NCBI GenBank assembly: GCA_911728435.2
Contig: OU452201.1
Location: 7,936,001 to 8,000,000, forward strand
Reading direction: 5' to 3'
DNA length: 64,000 nucleotides
Origin: Apoderus coryli
Lineage: Eukaryota; Arthropoda; Insecta; Coleoptera; Attelabidae
Every line of letters begins with the position of its first letter. Position 1 is the stretch's first letter. This document shows positions 10,519 through 23,500 of this stretch, piece by piece. The notes under the pieces were generated by a model. That model ran no database searches, was not told the origin of the DNA, and worked only from the letters and a program-made list of their open reading frames with translations. The position numbers and the translations under genes were made by a program.

Positions 10519-13230
10519 CCAAGAATATTTGCCAATAATTATATACATTCAAACTAGAACAATCATCAGACATGTTTTGAGATGTATCATCCCATCATCC
10601 GTGACTAAATCATACAAAAATCTTCCGTCAAAGGATTAAACTGAATATAAACATCTACTTATACATCTAAAAAATTATTGACAATAATTAGATATGAGTT
10701 CACAATCAGGCATATAAGAAAACTCACCAATTTTGTGAAAAATGTTTGATTCAAAACTAACTTCACATAATTAAAATTGAAATTTTAAAAAACTTAGAGT
10801 TGCATTGGAGCAACAAATAATAACAATTAGACAATTAGATTGAGAAATAATATAAAATTATGAGATATAAAAAGACGTCGTTTTATTTCTATTAGTATTT
10901 TTTTAAAAGAACCGAAAACGCTAAGAAACAAAAAAAAAACTAAATGGCACAATTCTTAATTTGACACAAAAAATTGTTGATGCCTAAACTACAATAATTG
11001 AAATCTGAAATGACCAGATAATTATTTTTTAAACAGCCCATGTTAGTATTTCATATTCAATATATGAGTGAAAGTGTAACACACATGTTCCTACGCATTT
11101 CATGAATTTATCAACAAAGAAATGGGTGTAAGTATTTATTATACATCAAGCTTATACGTTTTATTATCTCATAATAAACTAGAACGCGATATACAAAAAA
11201 TATAAAGAATTACCTGTCATATAATTGCAAATATAATAATGGGACGATTACTTTCCATTTTAATCACATGAATAATAAGAATTTGCTACAAATATCAGTG
11301 ATTGTAGATGGTTTGATAATTTTGATCACATTTCTTTTATTTTTATAATGAAGATTAGGTGAAATTAATATTGGTAGGAACCATAAGTGAAAGCGACATG
11401 TTATCTTACATAATAATCTAATAATTATTATTTCCTATTTACATGATTTGAAAATTGTGAAAATTTAAACCAGAAAATGAATTTATATATTATAACTATA
11501 AGTTTCTCATAAATTAAAGTTATTTAATTATAAATAAATAAATATGCGTTTGTGGTGGCCTTAAAAATGCTTCTAACTACAACGCACTAAGCAAATTTTT
11601 AATTATTATTCTTTACCACTCTTTAATTTACAGCTTCAACGAACTGATATCTATTCGGAAACTTCTCGGTATGAATGAGTTTTATGATGATTGGAAAACC
11701 AAGATTCTTTATGTACTAAATTATCATCAGTCACATTCAAAGTGTTTATGTTCAGTTGAATTGATAATGATGGGTTGTAAATGTCTGGTCTTAACAGTTT
11801 AATGTAACTTTCAAACTCCTTGTCACGTGCTTATTGCTGTTGAAATAGTATAAACAGATTGAGACTGTTTTAAGCAAGCTTTGCAAATTTTCGTTTTAAT
11901 TCGGGAAACTGAAATTTTGCGATTGTTTTAATTTGCTTTTTATTAACTCACAACGATGACATTTAAGTCAGCTGGATTTTCTTGCTATCAACTGTTTAAA
12001 GACGTCAAAACATGTCTATAAGCTTGAATAAAAGTTTGATTGGATAAAGCGCAGTAATAAAATCTTGTAGAGACGATTACGAGTTCTATATTGTACTAAA
12101 AAGTAGATTAATGTTTGAAGGTATTCAAAATATATACCGTTCTTTCTATCGCGAGAATTACATTATAGTTTCAAAGAGCTACAGAGAACTATAAAGAAGA
12201 AAGAATTCATATCAGATAACAAATGACATGGGCCGAACGAACATAACAATAGAGTCATTGTGTAAAATGGAGATTTATGTCACACGAAATTTAATAGTGT
12301 ATTGAATGTAATAGTATGAATAATATTAGGGTTATTCTTTCGTAGTGATTGATCTGAACCAAGTGAATGTGATTAAACTGAATGTGATTGTACTGAACTG
12401 AATATTTGGCGAAGCCGAAAGATCATCTTTTTTGTGATTGTCTTTCACTTAACCTCGAAATCTTGTGAAAACAACCAAATCTGCTCTGAAAACTGGAAAA
12501 TTATTTCTTCCATGATATTATTATCCATGTTTTAAACTTTTGCAATATATTGCTTTGATTCGAAATCATATTCCAATTATTATCTCTCAATATTCAATAC
12601 TTTTAGAGGTTAACTGTTAACTGAACGAACTAACCGGTACCTAGAGGTTGATCAGTAAGCGGCAAGGGGGGTAGGAATTGTAATCAGTTTAGTTGAAGTG
12701 ACCGATGTCGAAAGAATACGCACAATCGTGCATAAACTGACAATTTTCAGATTGTTCACTTAGTTCAGTACGAAAGAATAACCCTATTATATATCACCAT
12801 GGTATGGAAGTACCTACCTGTGCATAGAACCTGTACATATACGACAACATTATCTAATGTTATATTTTCTATATATAGAACAATGTAATGGTTCTTTTAC
12901 TTTTTATACTTTAATACCTAGGTAGGTATACAAAGACGTAAAAAGAGACATTAATGTTTAAAAGCTTTTGATTATTATTATTATAAATGGTATTTAGGTC
13001 AAATTACAGAGTTTTGTTCTTTATAGTTTGACTAATAGTTACTAAGCTGGAATGAGTAAATCAAGATTCATTGTGATTTTTTCGATATTCAGGAGATTGT
13101 GTACCTTTACTAGTTTACAAAAGGTCAAACAAATCAATATTACTACATTGGGTTTCTGCTCAGCTCTTTAAAAGAATTAGAACAAAACATCCGAATTTTG
13201 GGAAAATATTCCAACGCACTGGATCATTCA
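10519..13230. other. Long AT-rich non-coding region
   Basis: No gene recognised. One stretch after an acceptor-like ttaatttacag (11621-11632) stays open for about 57 codons (FNELISIRKLLGMNEF...) but has no start, no family match and no partner exon. A block around 12340-12440 has repeated 'gtgattgaactgaa'-like units. Confidence 0.4.
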
Positions 13231-13472
13231 ACATCCTCTGTCAAGACCGTTCTTGCCCTGAACAACATCGCAGTAGTGGACTACATTTTTGTTTTGTTTT
13301 GGCCATTGAACAGAAATCTCGATAGACACCCAGGGGGTTGCTAAAACTCTTCTTCGTTTGTAGTTTGGCTCGGGAACCAACCCTTTTACATGTTCTCGTA
13401 TGTTCTGTCCTCTGTTGCTGTAGTCTTCTGTTGTTGATTGCCCTCTGTTGCCGTTGTCCTATGCCTATGTGC

Positions 13473-13890
13473 CTAGAAAACACTCTGTAACATACATTTA
13501 GTTAGTTGAGCTGAAATAAAGAATAGCAATGTCAATTGCAAAGTTGACTCCTTGGTCTCCGGTACCGCCTGGCACCGTCTTCTACATTGTAGTTGGTAGT
13601 TGACTGCTTCGCGTATCAGTGGGTTTGTGTCTCTGCCATTGCAAAGACCTTTTGGGCTCTCAACCTCATGACTTCCCTTAGGGAGTCGAGTTTGAGGTCC
13701 ATTCGGATCTGTGCGTTTGGAACAGACCACGGCACACCCACTCCAATCCTTCTTGCTGTTGTTCTCCGTGGCCTTCAATCGTTTCAGGTACGTTGGTGCC
13801 GCGTATCCCCATGCTGCGGGCAATCAGGGCGGTGTCGTCTGCGTAGAGCACCAAGGTGTTCTGGTCAGTCCTTGCGATGTCGCTGAGTGG
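13473..13890 (-). mobile_element. Decayed LINE reverse transcriptase fragment
   Basis: On the minus strand, ARTDQNTLVLYADDTALIAR is encoded at about 13820-13880. YADDTALIA is the RT catalytic box of jockey/R1-like LINEs. Further down the frame is broken by stops and shifts. The segment 13240-13890 has markedly higher GC than its flanks, which suggests a foreign element of different composition. Confidence 0.55.
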
Positions 13891-14512
13891 ACCATATACA
13901 TTATTTGCTTATTCTCATACCAGGCAATTTTATCTGTTTTTCAAGGTCAAAGTCTGCATTAAAATGCAGAATCTGTGAAAGGAAAAGCACCATGATGGAG
14001 CCCACAGAAAAAGACTTCAGAGAATATTTCGAATAATGGATAGAGAAGGGGTTTAGTGATTTTAAATAAATATGTTTTAAGTCAAAAGGAATTGAGGAAT
14101 ATCTAACGTAATATTTGCTATACGCAGCATAGTGACATTAAATGCTATACATACAATGATAATTATGAATGGTTAAAGAATCTTTAATGATGCCACATGT
14201 ATATTCTTCGTCCTTGCAATATACATTCATATCCTCAATATTTGTCAGGCCGCCTTCCCTTAATTTACCTACCCCACTGCAAGTCAGATGGACTAGAAAA
14301 TACATAAGTTGATTTCGAGGAGGTGACTGACAAAATCTCTTAAATAACCTGAATGTGCTGTGTGAAAAAATCTGATTTAATTTCTACAAGTTTCATTATA
14401 CATATTACTAACCACTAATAATAATAATTTTGAAGAGTACTTATGCATGATTCGGTTATTATTCGTAGCAAGTTTAAATTGACTATTGTTAACATATAAT
14501 TTCTTTTTACAG

Positions 14513-17500
14513 ATCACCGATTGAATGATGTGAGATATAATAATTGATGACCATTATGGCAACGACAGATAGTGGTACTGAAACGCTTTTCTCCGATGAG
14601 TCATCATGTTGTTATGATTTCTTACAATCGCCCATAAGCATATGTTCGGGAGACGATGTTATGGATGCCATACCACAAAATATTAATGACGATAACCAAT
14701 CGGTTAATAGCCGTTTAGCACCGCCGAATATTCAGCCGTTCAGTGGGGTACTGGAAAAGGTAAACCGAAACCGTTTTTATAATGTGCCACAAAATTTTAA
14801 TTTACCTCAAGAAAATTAAAACTGTTGTTGATAATTTATATCGTGCAAGTACCGGATAGACCAAACAAAAGAAAACTCTAGGGACGCGTCTTATAATGTA
14901 AACTGCAGATTTTTTAATTTGGGTATGTGCGCGCTAGCTGTTCTTACTGTCCTCATAGAATTGATTTTCATAATTTTACAGATATAACGGATGCTTGTTG
15001 TCACAGTCAGATACTTTAAAAGGATCCTGATTAGTTGCAGCTCCGATTATTTCTTCTTGATTTCGTTATGAATGTTAATTTGGAGATGGTGTTCTACAAA
15101 ACTCACAGCACATTGGACTTATTGGTCTTATTGTGCATCTTCTGCAAGCCAACTTAAGCCATTGGTTACTGAATAGTCTGATTCAGTCAAAAGGGCGATG
15201 ATGATCCTTATGCGGGTGGTCGTACTTAATCCCAGGCCTGTTAACTTGCTCTACTATTTGACGGAGATGTTTCCATCTAGACTTAAAATCTGAATGGATG
15301 ACAAAAGTCGCGTGATTTAATTTGACTGAGTTTTTAAGCAATCTGTTCGCTTTTTATTGGCTTCGCAATATAGACGTCCTTTCGCCTAGGATACAGAGAT
15401 TAGAGCTGTATTGATTAGTGAGCCTTAACAATATTTTACTGGGCGGAAAGCTATAGCAAGTGTTTTTATTGTCAATTTGGTCCAGCATATGATTACAAAG
15501 CGTGTATTCTTTGGCTAAAGAGGCCTATTTTCCTTGCCATTGAGTATAATCTCAAAAGGCGGTGCAAATCTTTAAAAAGGATATATATGTACATAAATGT
15601 GGTACCTATACCCATGAAAGAAATATAAAGAACGAATTGACCGTGTATAAGTTAAACCCGTAGAGAGAGCCTTTGGTAAGCAGCGGTTATTTCGTTTTTG
15701 TTTTTTGGTATAAATACAAACATATATGTATACAGGGTGTTTCATATTGTTAGGACAGACTGAGACCATGAGCAGGGTTATTTTTTTAAACATGGCAATA
15801 GAACGACTCAGCGAAGTGGAATGATAATCTACATTATGTATAATTCTTGAATGGTTTTTTAAATATAAAATTTTTATAAAACATCTTAAATAGTTAGTTA
15901 AAAACAATACACTTTTTGAATACCTCTATTAACTCAGTCAACATGGCCCTATAGCGCGCACAGTCCACTGTTGTCGTTTGGCCAGCGGCATTCTCGAAAA
16001 AAAATGGCCCGATGACTCCTCCAGCGTTAACACCGCACCATGCAGTCACTTTGAGCCGGTGTAATGGCTCCTCGTGCATCACTCGTGGATTTTCGGTGCC
16101 TCAGAAGCGATAGTTTTGCTTGTTCACGTACCCGCTGAGGTGGAAATGAGCCTCATCGCTCATTATGATTTTGGTCGAAAAATCGTCCACTTCTTCCGCG
16201 AGATTGAGTATGGCTTGGGCGTAGGTTACGCGCGGCAGCAGCTGATGCACGGACTGGACTTTGTACGGAAACATGCACAGGTCTTTGACCAAAATTCGCC
16301 TTAGGGGCGTCCGGCTGATGGCTAATTGTGTGATTTCTTTTGGCCCACATAGTATAAGAAAAGAAAAACTTTCTTTTGAACTCTTAATATATCAACTATA
16401 TTTGGTCCATATAATCAAAAAGTTGTGATCGCACGTTCTAGTTGTTTTAAGTATATTATAAAATATTATTTTAAAGAGAGTAATATTTATGTTGATTTCT
16501 TCCTAAGCTGAACGTTTATCTTAGTGTTTACTCGCGGATCTACACGAGAAACCCAGAGACGGCATCCTAGGAGGAGGAAACAAGGGTTAACCTTTTCAAT
16601 AAAAGTTGTCTGAAGGGATATGTTGCTAGCCTGCTTTAGTGATCCTCTTAGGAAGCATATCGTTATAATACATATCGTATATCTTACTCTTTACCCGATG
16701 ATTATTTGGCGTAACACAGTGAAGTATTTAGAAGATTGTCATTGCAAAATAGACGTTCCCATACTAAATCCATAGTAAATATAAAAGATAGTTTGTGCCT
16801 GTATCATTAGGTACAGCTAGTGTAAAATTTTAGTTAGTTTTTAATATAAAACCTTATCCATAAAATTAGCAAAACAGTTATTTATATTTTTATTGTTTAT
16901 TGTAAAATTGCTAATATATATATTCGGTACCCACCCAGTATATATAAGTATATAGTTAATATTATATATCCCAGTAAGAATAAGAAGAAACCAAGCGAGT
17001 TATGTTCACGTTCCCACGATATGCGACTGTATCGCCTCGAGGTGAACGCTGTGACTTTGTGAGAGCACGAGCCCCAATAATAATATAACACAGTCGGCAA
17101 AGTAGACTACATTCCAGTTTTTAATTTCTTTCGACTTTTTTCTTTTTAATTCTGTTTTTGTTATCGTTTGTTTTGTTTTATTATTACGTATATGTTGAAT
17201 TATTTTCCATTGATAAAATTTTTACACACTATATATCTACATGACGCGAGTTGATTCATCTACAACTTTTTGGATGAAATAAAATGTTTATTGAGGTTAG
17301 ATGGATATTTTATTCTAGGCATTGACAAGAGTGAATAAGAAATTGTACATTGATCTTTGTATAGCTATTATTAGCATCATCACTGGCCAATATTAAAAAA
17401 TTAAGTTTAGATGAAGAAACAACGGCAAAATTTTCTTCCGAACGACCTCTACATGCATGCTGAAGGGTTTGCTGAAATTTTTTGACCACATTCAAAATTG

Positions 17501-20500
17501 TCCTCTCCGAAGGTCGATTTTGCACACCAAAAAATGTATGTAGGGCACGAAACATATTTTTCCTCGATTCATAATACGCCTCGACAATTTTAACGCGTTG
17601 TTCCATGGTGTATTGCTCCATGACTAATTTTGTTCATGTTTCTAGGTTAGAAATCTCACATTGTCGTTGACAAATACAGTGGCGTTTCAAAATTATTTTA
17701 TGCTGTAATGTGGAAACCCAAATTGAATAACCCTATAAGAAATTGCACCGAAACCATCTAGTATAATATAGAAAACAGATTCTCATCCCTATATAGTACC
17801 TATACACAGTGTTGGCGACACATGTCATAAAATATTACAGAAATCTATTGGCAATATTTAAAATTAAAAATTGTTTGATTTCTTAAGTGAAAATAACAGA
17901 AGTTAATATGAATTTCCAGCAATTGTCGGCTAATTCAATCAAGTTATTACTATATGGCCTGCAACCATATTTAACACTTTACTTGTTATAGTATAGTATT
18001 GGGTCTGCCAGATAACTTTTTTTTTTTTGAAAATGCTATAAAAGAAAAACTGCTGCATATTTTCTCAAATTTCTTTTTTTATTTGAAAGTACAATCCTTC
18101 CGGTTAATAATGACAAATAATTTCATTCAAATGGCTGCCTCGGCTGGCCATGCAGTAGCCTACACGATCGGTCCAATTTTTAAGCACATTATCGATTGTG
18201 TGCAGCTGTATTTCACCAATGGCTTCACGAATATTGTCCTTTAAAGCGTCAATTGTCTCTGGCTTGTCGGCGTAACACTTATCTTTGACGGCACCCCACA
18301 AATAATAGTCCAACGGTGTCAAATCGCAGCTCCGAGGTGGCCAAACGACATCAGCTCTGCGGCTGATCATGCGATCTTCAAAAACAGGGCGCAAAACATC
18401 GAGTGTAGCTTCGGCTGTGTGGCACATAGCGCCGTCCTGTTGAAACCAATGTTGCCAATATCCTCCTCTTCAATTTTTGTGAACAAAAATTCGTTCAACA
18501 TGGCCCGATAACGATCGCTATTGACTGTAACGGCCACTCCTTGCTCATTTTCGAAGAAAAATGGCCCAATTATGCCTCCGGACCAAAATCCGCACCAAAC
18601 AGTGACTCGTTTTGGGTGCATCGGCTTTTCAATGTATGCGTGCGGGTTTTCTGTGCCCCAAATGCGACAATTTTGCTTGTTTACATACCCGCCAAGATCA
18701 AAATGAGCTTCATCTGAAAAGATGATTTTTTTGGCAAAATCGGCATCTTCTGTAAGTCGATCGCAGGCCCACTGAACGAAGCGAAAACGCATTGGATGGT
18801 CAGTTGGCTTCAACTGCTGAACCAATTGGACTTTGTATGGCGTCATACCAAGGTCTTTATGCAAAATTCGTCTCAATGATGTCTCCGAAATGTTCAATTG
18901 TTGAGACCGACGGTGAATTGATGTTGATGGCGCTTCACGCACACTTTCTGTTACAGCAGCAATATTCTCGGGTGTACGCACTGTTTTTCGATTTTCACGC
19001 TTTGGTTTATCGATGAGGATGCCAGTTTCTTTCACTTTTTTCACGAGATAACGAACATACGGAGCTGACCGTGCTTCACTTCTTCCAAAATCCGTACGCA
19101 ATTTTCGCACACATTCTGCAACATTACCATGATTTTCAAAGTAATGTCGCAATATTTCCCAGCGTTGTTCAAGCGTATACACAACCATATTCGTTCAGCG
19201 GAAGGATAAAACTAATTATCTGTCAAATCAGACATGAGCTAAGTGTTACCCTTCACGAAATAAGCACTAGTTGAAAAAAAAAACGTTAGATGGCGGACCC
19301 GATAGTATAGTATGGTATATTTGGATGACCTTTGTAAATAAAATAATTCAATCAATGAGACGATCTGGTGTGGCATAACATCAATCAACAAAAAGATAGC
19401 CATTAACAAAATATGCTGCTTTTGAATCCACCGAGTTTAAACTGTCCTATATAATGGTTTAATATTAGTCCTCACTAGTACTGTCGAAAACGTATTCATG
19501 TGAATCTTTAGTAGGTACTGTTTGCTGTCAGGAAAATACATAAACCGTTGTTTATGAATTAAGTTGAGCCTATCCTTCAACTTTATATATAAAAAATAGT
19601 TTGTCTCAGTTACAAAGTATATATTTTTATTATTAGTAGTTGTATCTATATTTTCGCAAAAGTCGTTGTACTTGACCATTAAAATTTGCCTCGGAGCAGA
19701 ATTTATTTTAACAGGAAAAGACGAATAGATAATTTTTCGTTTTTAGAAAAGGTGCAGCAGCGTTGTAATAGGTGTTTATAGGATACAGGGATGTATTGAA
19801 TTAAATTTTGTTTAATAAATAAATACTTTATTGTCTAACAGGTCAAGACCCAATAACAAGACAATTCTAAGTACTAGACAATGGATATTATCTCAATAGT
19901 AAACTAAATAATTGATAAAAAGCTCAGAAAAATACACTATAAAGCAATATAAGGTTAACAACAATACAACAAAATTACCATACGACAAACTCACCATACG
20001 CTCTACATGTCCAGGGTGCTCAAGTACCGATACAAACCAGCGCGAAAAGACCACAGTGACCCGTCAAAGTAATGTACAGATCGATGTATATTAAGACGAT
20101 CGCAGGTTCGGCATACTCGGTAAAGAGGTGATCTCGATGCATAATTGGTGTTGAAACGCGGCACTCTAAATAAATTCATCGTTCGAGAAAAGAATTGTGG
20201 TAAATTAAAGGACAGTTGTTCCAAAAGGCAAGGGGAGTCAATTATGCCGTTTATAAGCTTAAACAGGAACATTTGACCAGCCGAATCTCTACGAAAAACC
20301 AATGAATTAACATTAAATCTGTTTAAAAAAATATATTATGGTCAATGCCCCTGACTGGGAAACATCCATCGATCTTAAAAGCTAAAATTTTTAAAAATTT
20401 TCTTTGAATACGCTCCAATTTATTGATGTGTACCTGGTATAAAGGATACCATACAAAAGAGGCATATTCCAATCTAGAGCGGACAAAACTTACGTACAGC

Positions 20501-23500
20501 TGAAGCAAACAGTCAATATCCTGAACGGAGAATAAAACCCATCATTCGGATCGCGCTTTGTGAAATAGAGTCAATATGAGTATCAAACGTCATTTCACTA
20601 TCCATGATCACTCCCAAGTCCTTTATTGACTCACAAGATTCAAGAACAACACCATTCAGCGTATAATTGAAACTAATTACACTCTGTCGTCTGGTAAATG
20701 ACATGAGTTTGCACTTACTGACGTTGAGCGGAAGCCTGTTCCTAATGCACCATTCCTCAAGTTCACCGAAATCCCGTTGCAAGCATATGCAGTCGTCCTC
20801 GGTAGCAATTGGTCTATACAATTTCAAATCATCGGCGAACAAAAGATAGTCGCTAGAGACTTCAGCAGCAATGTCGTTTATATAGATGGCAAATAAGAGT
20901 GGAGCTAGATTGCTTCCCTGAGGTGCACCACTGGTAGGAGTAAAAGATGAAGATCGAAAATCCCTGAATTCGACAAATTGCTCGCGGTCAGATAGAAAAG
21001 AATTGAAAAATTGAACAGTACGGTGTTGAAAGCCCATGATATCCAGCTTAATCATAAGTATTGCATGATCGATCCTATCAAAGGCCTTCGAGAAGTCAGT
21101 GTATATCGCATCAACTTGTAAGCCATTATTGAGAGCTGAGCATATATCCTGAGTAAAGCAGGTAAGGTTGGTTCCAATCTAAATCTGATTGTGGGAAGAA
21201 AAAAAGTCAAACAGGTCCATGGCGAATATGGATGTTATGGTATCATTAGAAAATTCACGCTCAAGCAATGAAGTGTGAGCAGGAGCCATGAATTTTTTGC
21301 CACAAATCCATGTGTTTCATGATGCACGCTCCACTGGATCATGGAACCACCTTTCAACACCTTTTAGGACACGTTCTAGTAGTTCTTCATCGTTATTGCA
21401 ATTTCCATTTTGTGCTTTTTTAAAACATACTTTGCGATTCAAGCCCAAATATCGGAAAATATTTCATGTCATGAGCTTATTTATATGCCAAATCATCAGG
21501 GACATCTCTAATTGTGATTCGGCGATAATTCGTAATGTTTGACCGAGAAAACACACATTCTCAATTAGCTCTTTTTAGTACGTAAGTATCTAAGTTTTAG
21601 CAGCCAATTCAATTTTTGACAGCTCTACCACTAATTTATTTCCAAATTTAACGGAAAGAAAATTTTCACAATATAAATATTACCAAATATCCCTCTGAAA
21701 TTGACAAATGTCAACACAACCCAAGAAACGTCCTTTTTATTGTCTTAAATGTAGGTATGTCATATTATCAATTGCTAGAGATATTACAGCTGATAATTTA
21801 GTCGTAATGTTTCTTTAAATCATGCGTTATTATGGTGAAATATCAATTCACTTAATTTATATTAGCGAAATCCTTAAAACTGCTTTGATTTTACTAAGAA
21901 TTGCATGGAGGTCGAGTTTTATCACCCCTATTTTCAAATCTGGTAACAGAGGTGACGTATCAAATTACCGTCTGGTTTGTATTCTCAACTCCATTCCTAA
22001 GCTTTTCGAGAGTTTAATAACAAGTATCTAACAACTATATTTAAGCCGATTGTAATTGATGAACAGTTCGGTTTCCAGTCCGGTCGGTCTACTGAGCTTA
22101 ATCTTCTGGAATACACACATTATTTGTCACGGGCCTTGGAGGGTGGTTACCAGGTTCATGCAATCTATACCGATTTTTCCAAGGCTTTCGACTGCGTGAA
22201 TCACCGGCTCCTTATTCATAAGCTGGAGTGTATTGGCATGTCGGCACCTTTGTTGAGATGGTTGGACTGGCAGAACTCAGATAGTCCGTTTCAGTCATTT
22301 CCTTTCTGACCCTATTTCGGTTTCTTCTGGTGTCCCCCAGGGTTCTCACCTCGGGCCATTGTTATTTAACTTATTTATAAATGATATCAAGCAGTGTTTC
22401 ATTCACAGTGAATTCAGGCTCTTCGCCGACGACCTGAAGTGTTACCGGCGTATCGGAGGTCCCACAGATTGTTATCTTCTGCAGGAGGATGTTATGAGAT
22501 TTGTGCATTGGTGTGAGTTGCATGGTATGACTTTAAATGTTTCTAAGTGCTTTTGCGTAAATTTCAACCGAACCAGGAGACCTCTTTTGTATGAATATTT
22601 TGTCCTGAAATACAAATCTTCGGTCAAGGATCTGAGAGTTTACCTGGACACTTCCTTGAGCTTTGTGGATCACATCAGGCACTCGACTTCCAGGTCTCTG
22701 AAAGTGTTGGGCTTCATAAAGCGTTGCTCGGTTGATTTCAGTAATGTGAATACTATTAGAATTTTGTTCACGACGCTCGTCAGACCACATTTGGAGTATG
22801 CCTCGGCGGTTTGGACCCCGTCATACGGTTGCCATTCTGCCCGAGTTGAGAGCGTTCAGCGGCGTTTCCTTAGGTATGTTCACTTTAAGCTTGGTCGTCC
22901 GCGTCCTATCGATTTTGTGTTCGATTACGGAACAATGATGAGCGAGCTGGGGCTTACGACATTGAGTGATCGCAGGGTCGTCAGAGATCTATTAATACTT
23001 TATAAGCTTTTGAACAATATGGTATCGTCTTCTTATTTGTTGTCCAATATTCATTTTCATGTACCGTCTAGGAACAATAGATACTCTCACCTTTTCCATG
23101 AGGAATTTCACCGTACAAATTACGGACGAAATAATTTTGTCCCTAGAGTGGCCAGGATGGCGAATTCTTGCTTAAGCGTTGATTTCTTTGCGCCTATAGG
23201 TGAATTTATTCGCCGTTTGAAATGTGAGCGTCGTGACGGCAGTTTTGCGTAAGTCGATCGATGCCTGTTGCGTTGACGATCATGGTTTTCCTTTTATTCC
23301 TGGCGTGGGTCTTGCGAATAGCTTTAGTATAACTTGAATTATGTTTAAATTGTCTACTTATTGTGTAATTTAAAGTTTCTTGGGTTTTGTAAAATTGTTG
23401 AATTTGTATAGTATTGCATGGAATTATATTTGTTATATTATATTGTATGCTGTATAAATGGACTTTGTCCGTGAATAAATAAATAAATACAGAATTATGA

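Noticed and set aside
11633..11800. 57 open codons after an acceptor-like site (FNELISIRKLLGMNEF...)
   Set aside because: No start, no donor in phase, no similarity recognised. An open run of this length is not rare by chance.
14760..14819. Unspliced continuation of the LZTS exon 1 frame to TAA, suggesting a 91-aa stand-alone protein
   Set aside because: AAG|GTAAAC at 14757-14765 is a good donor, and the phase-0 join to 29077 gives the family's RPxxFKP box, so a spliced exon is the better reading.
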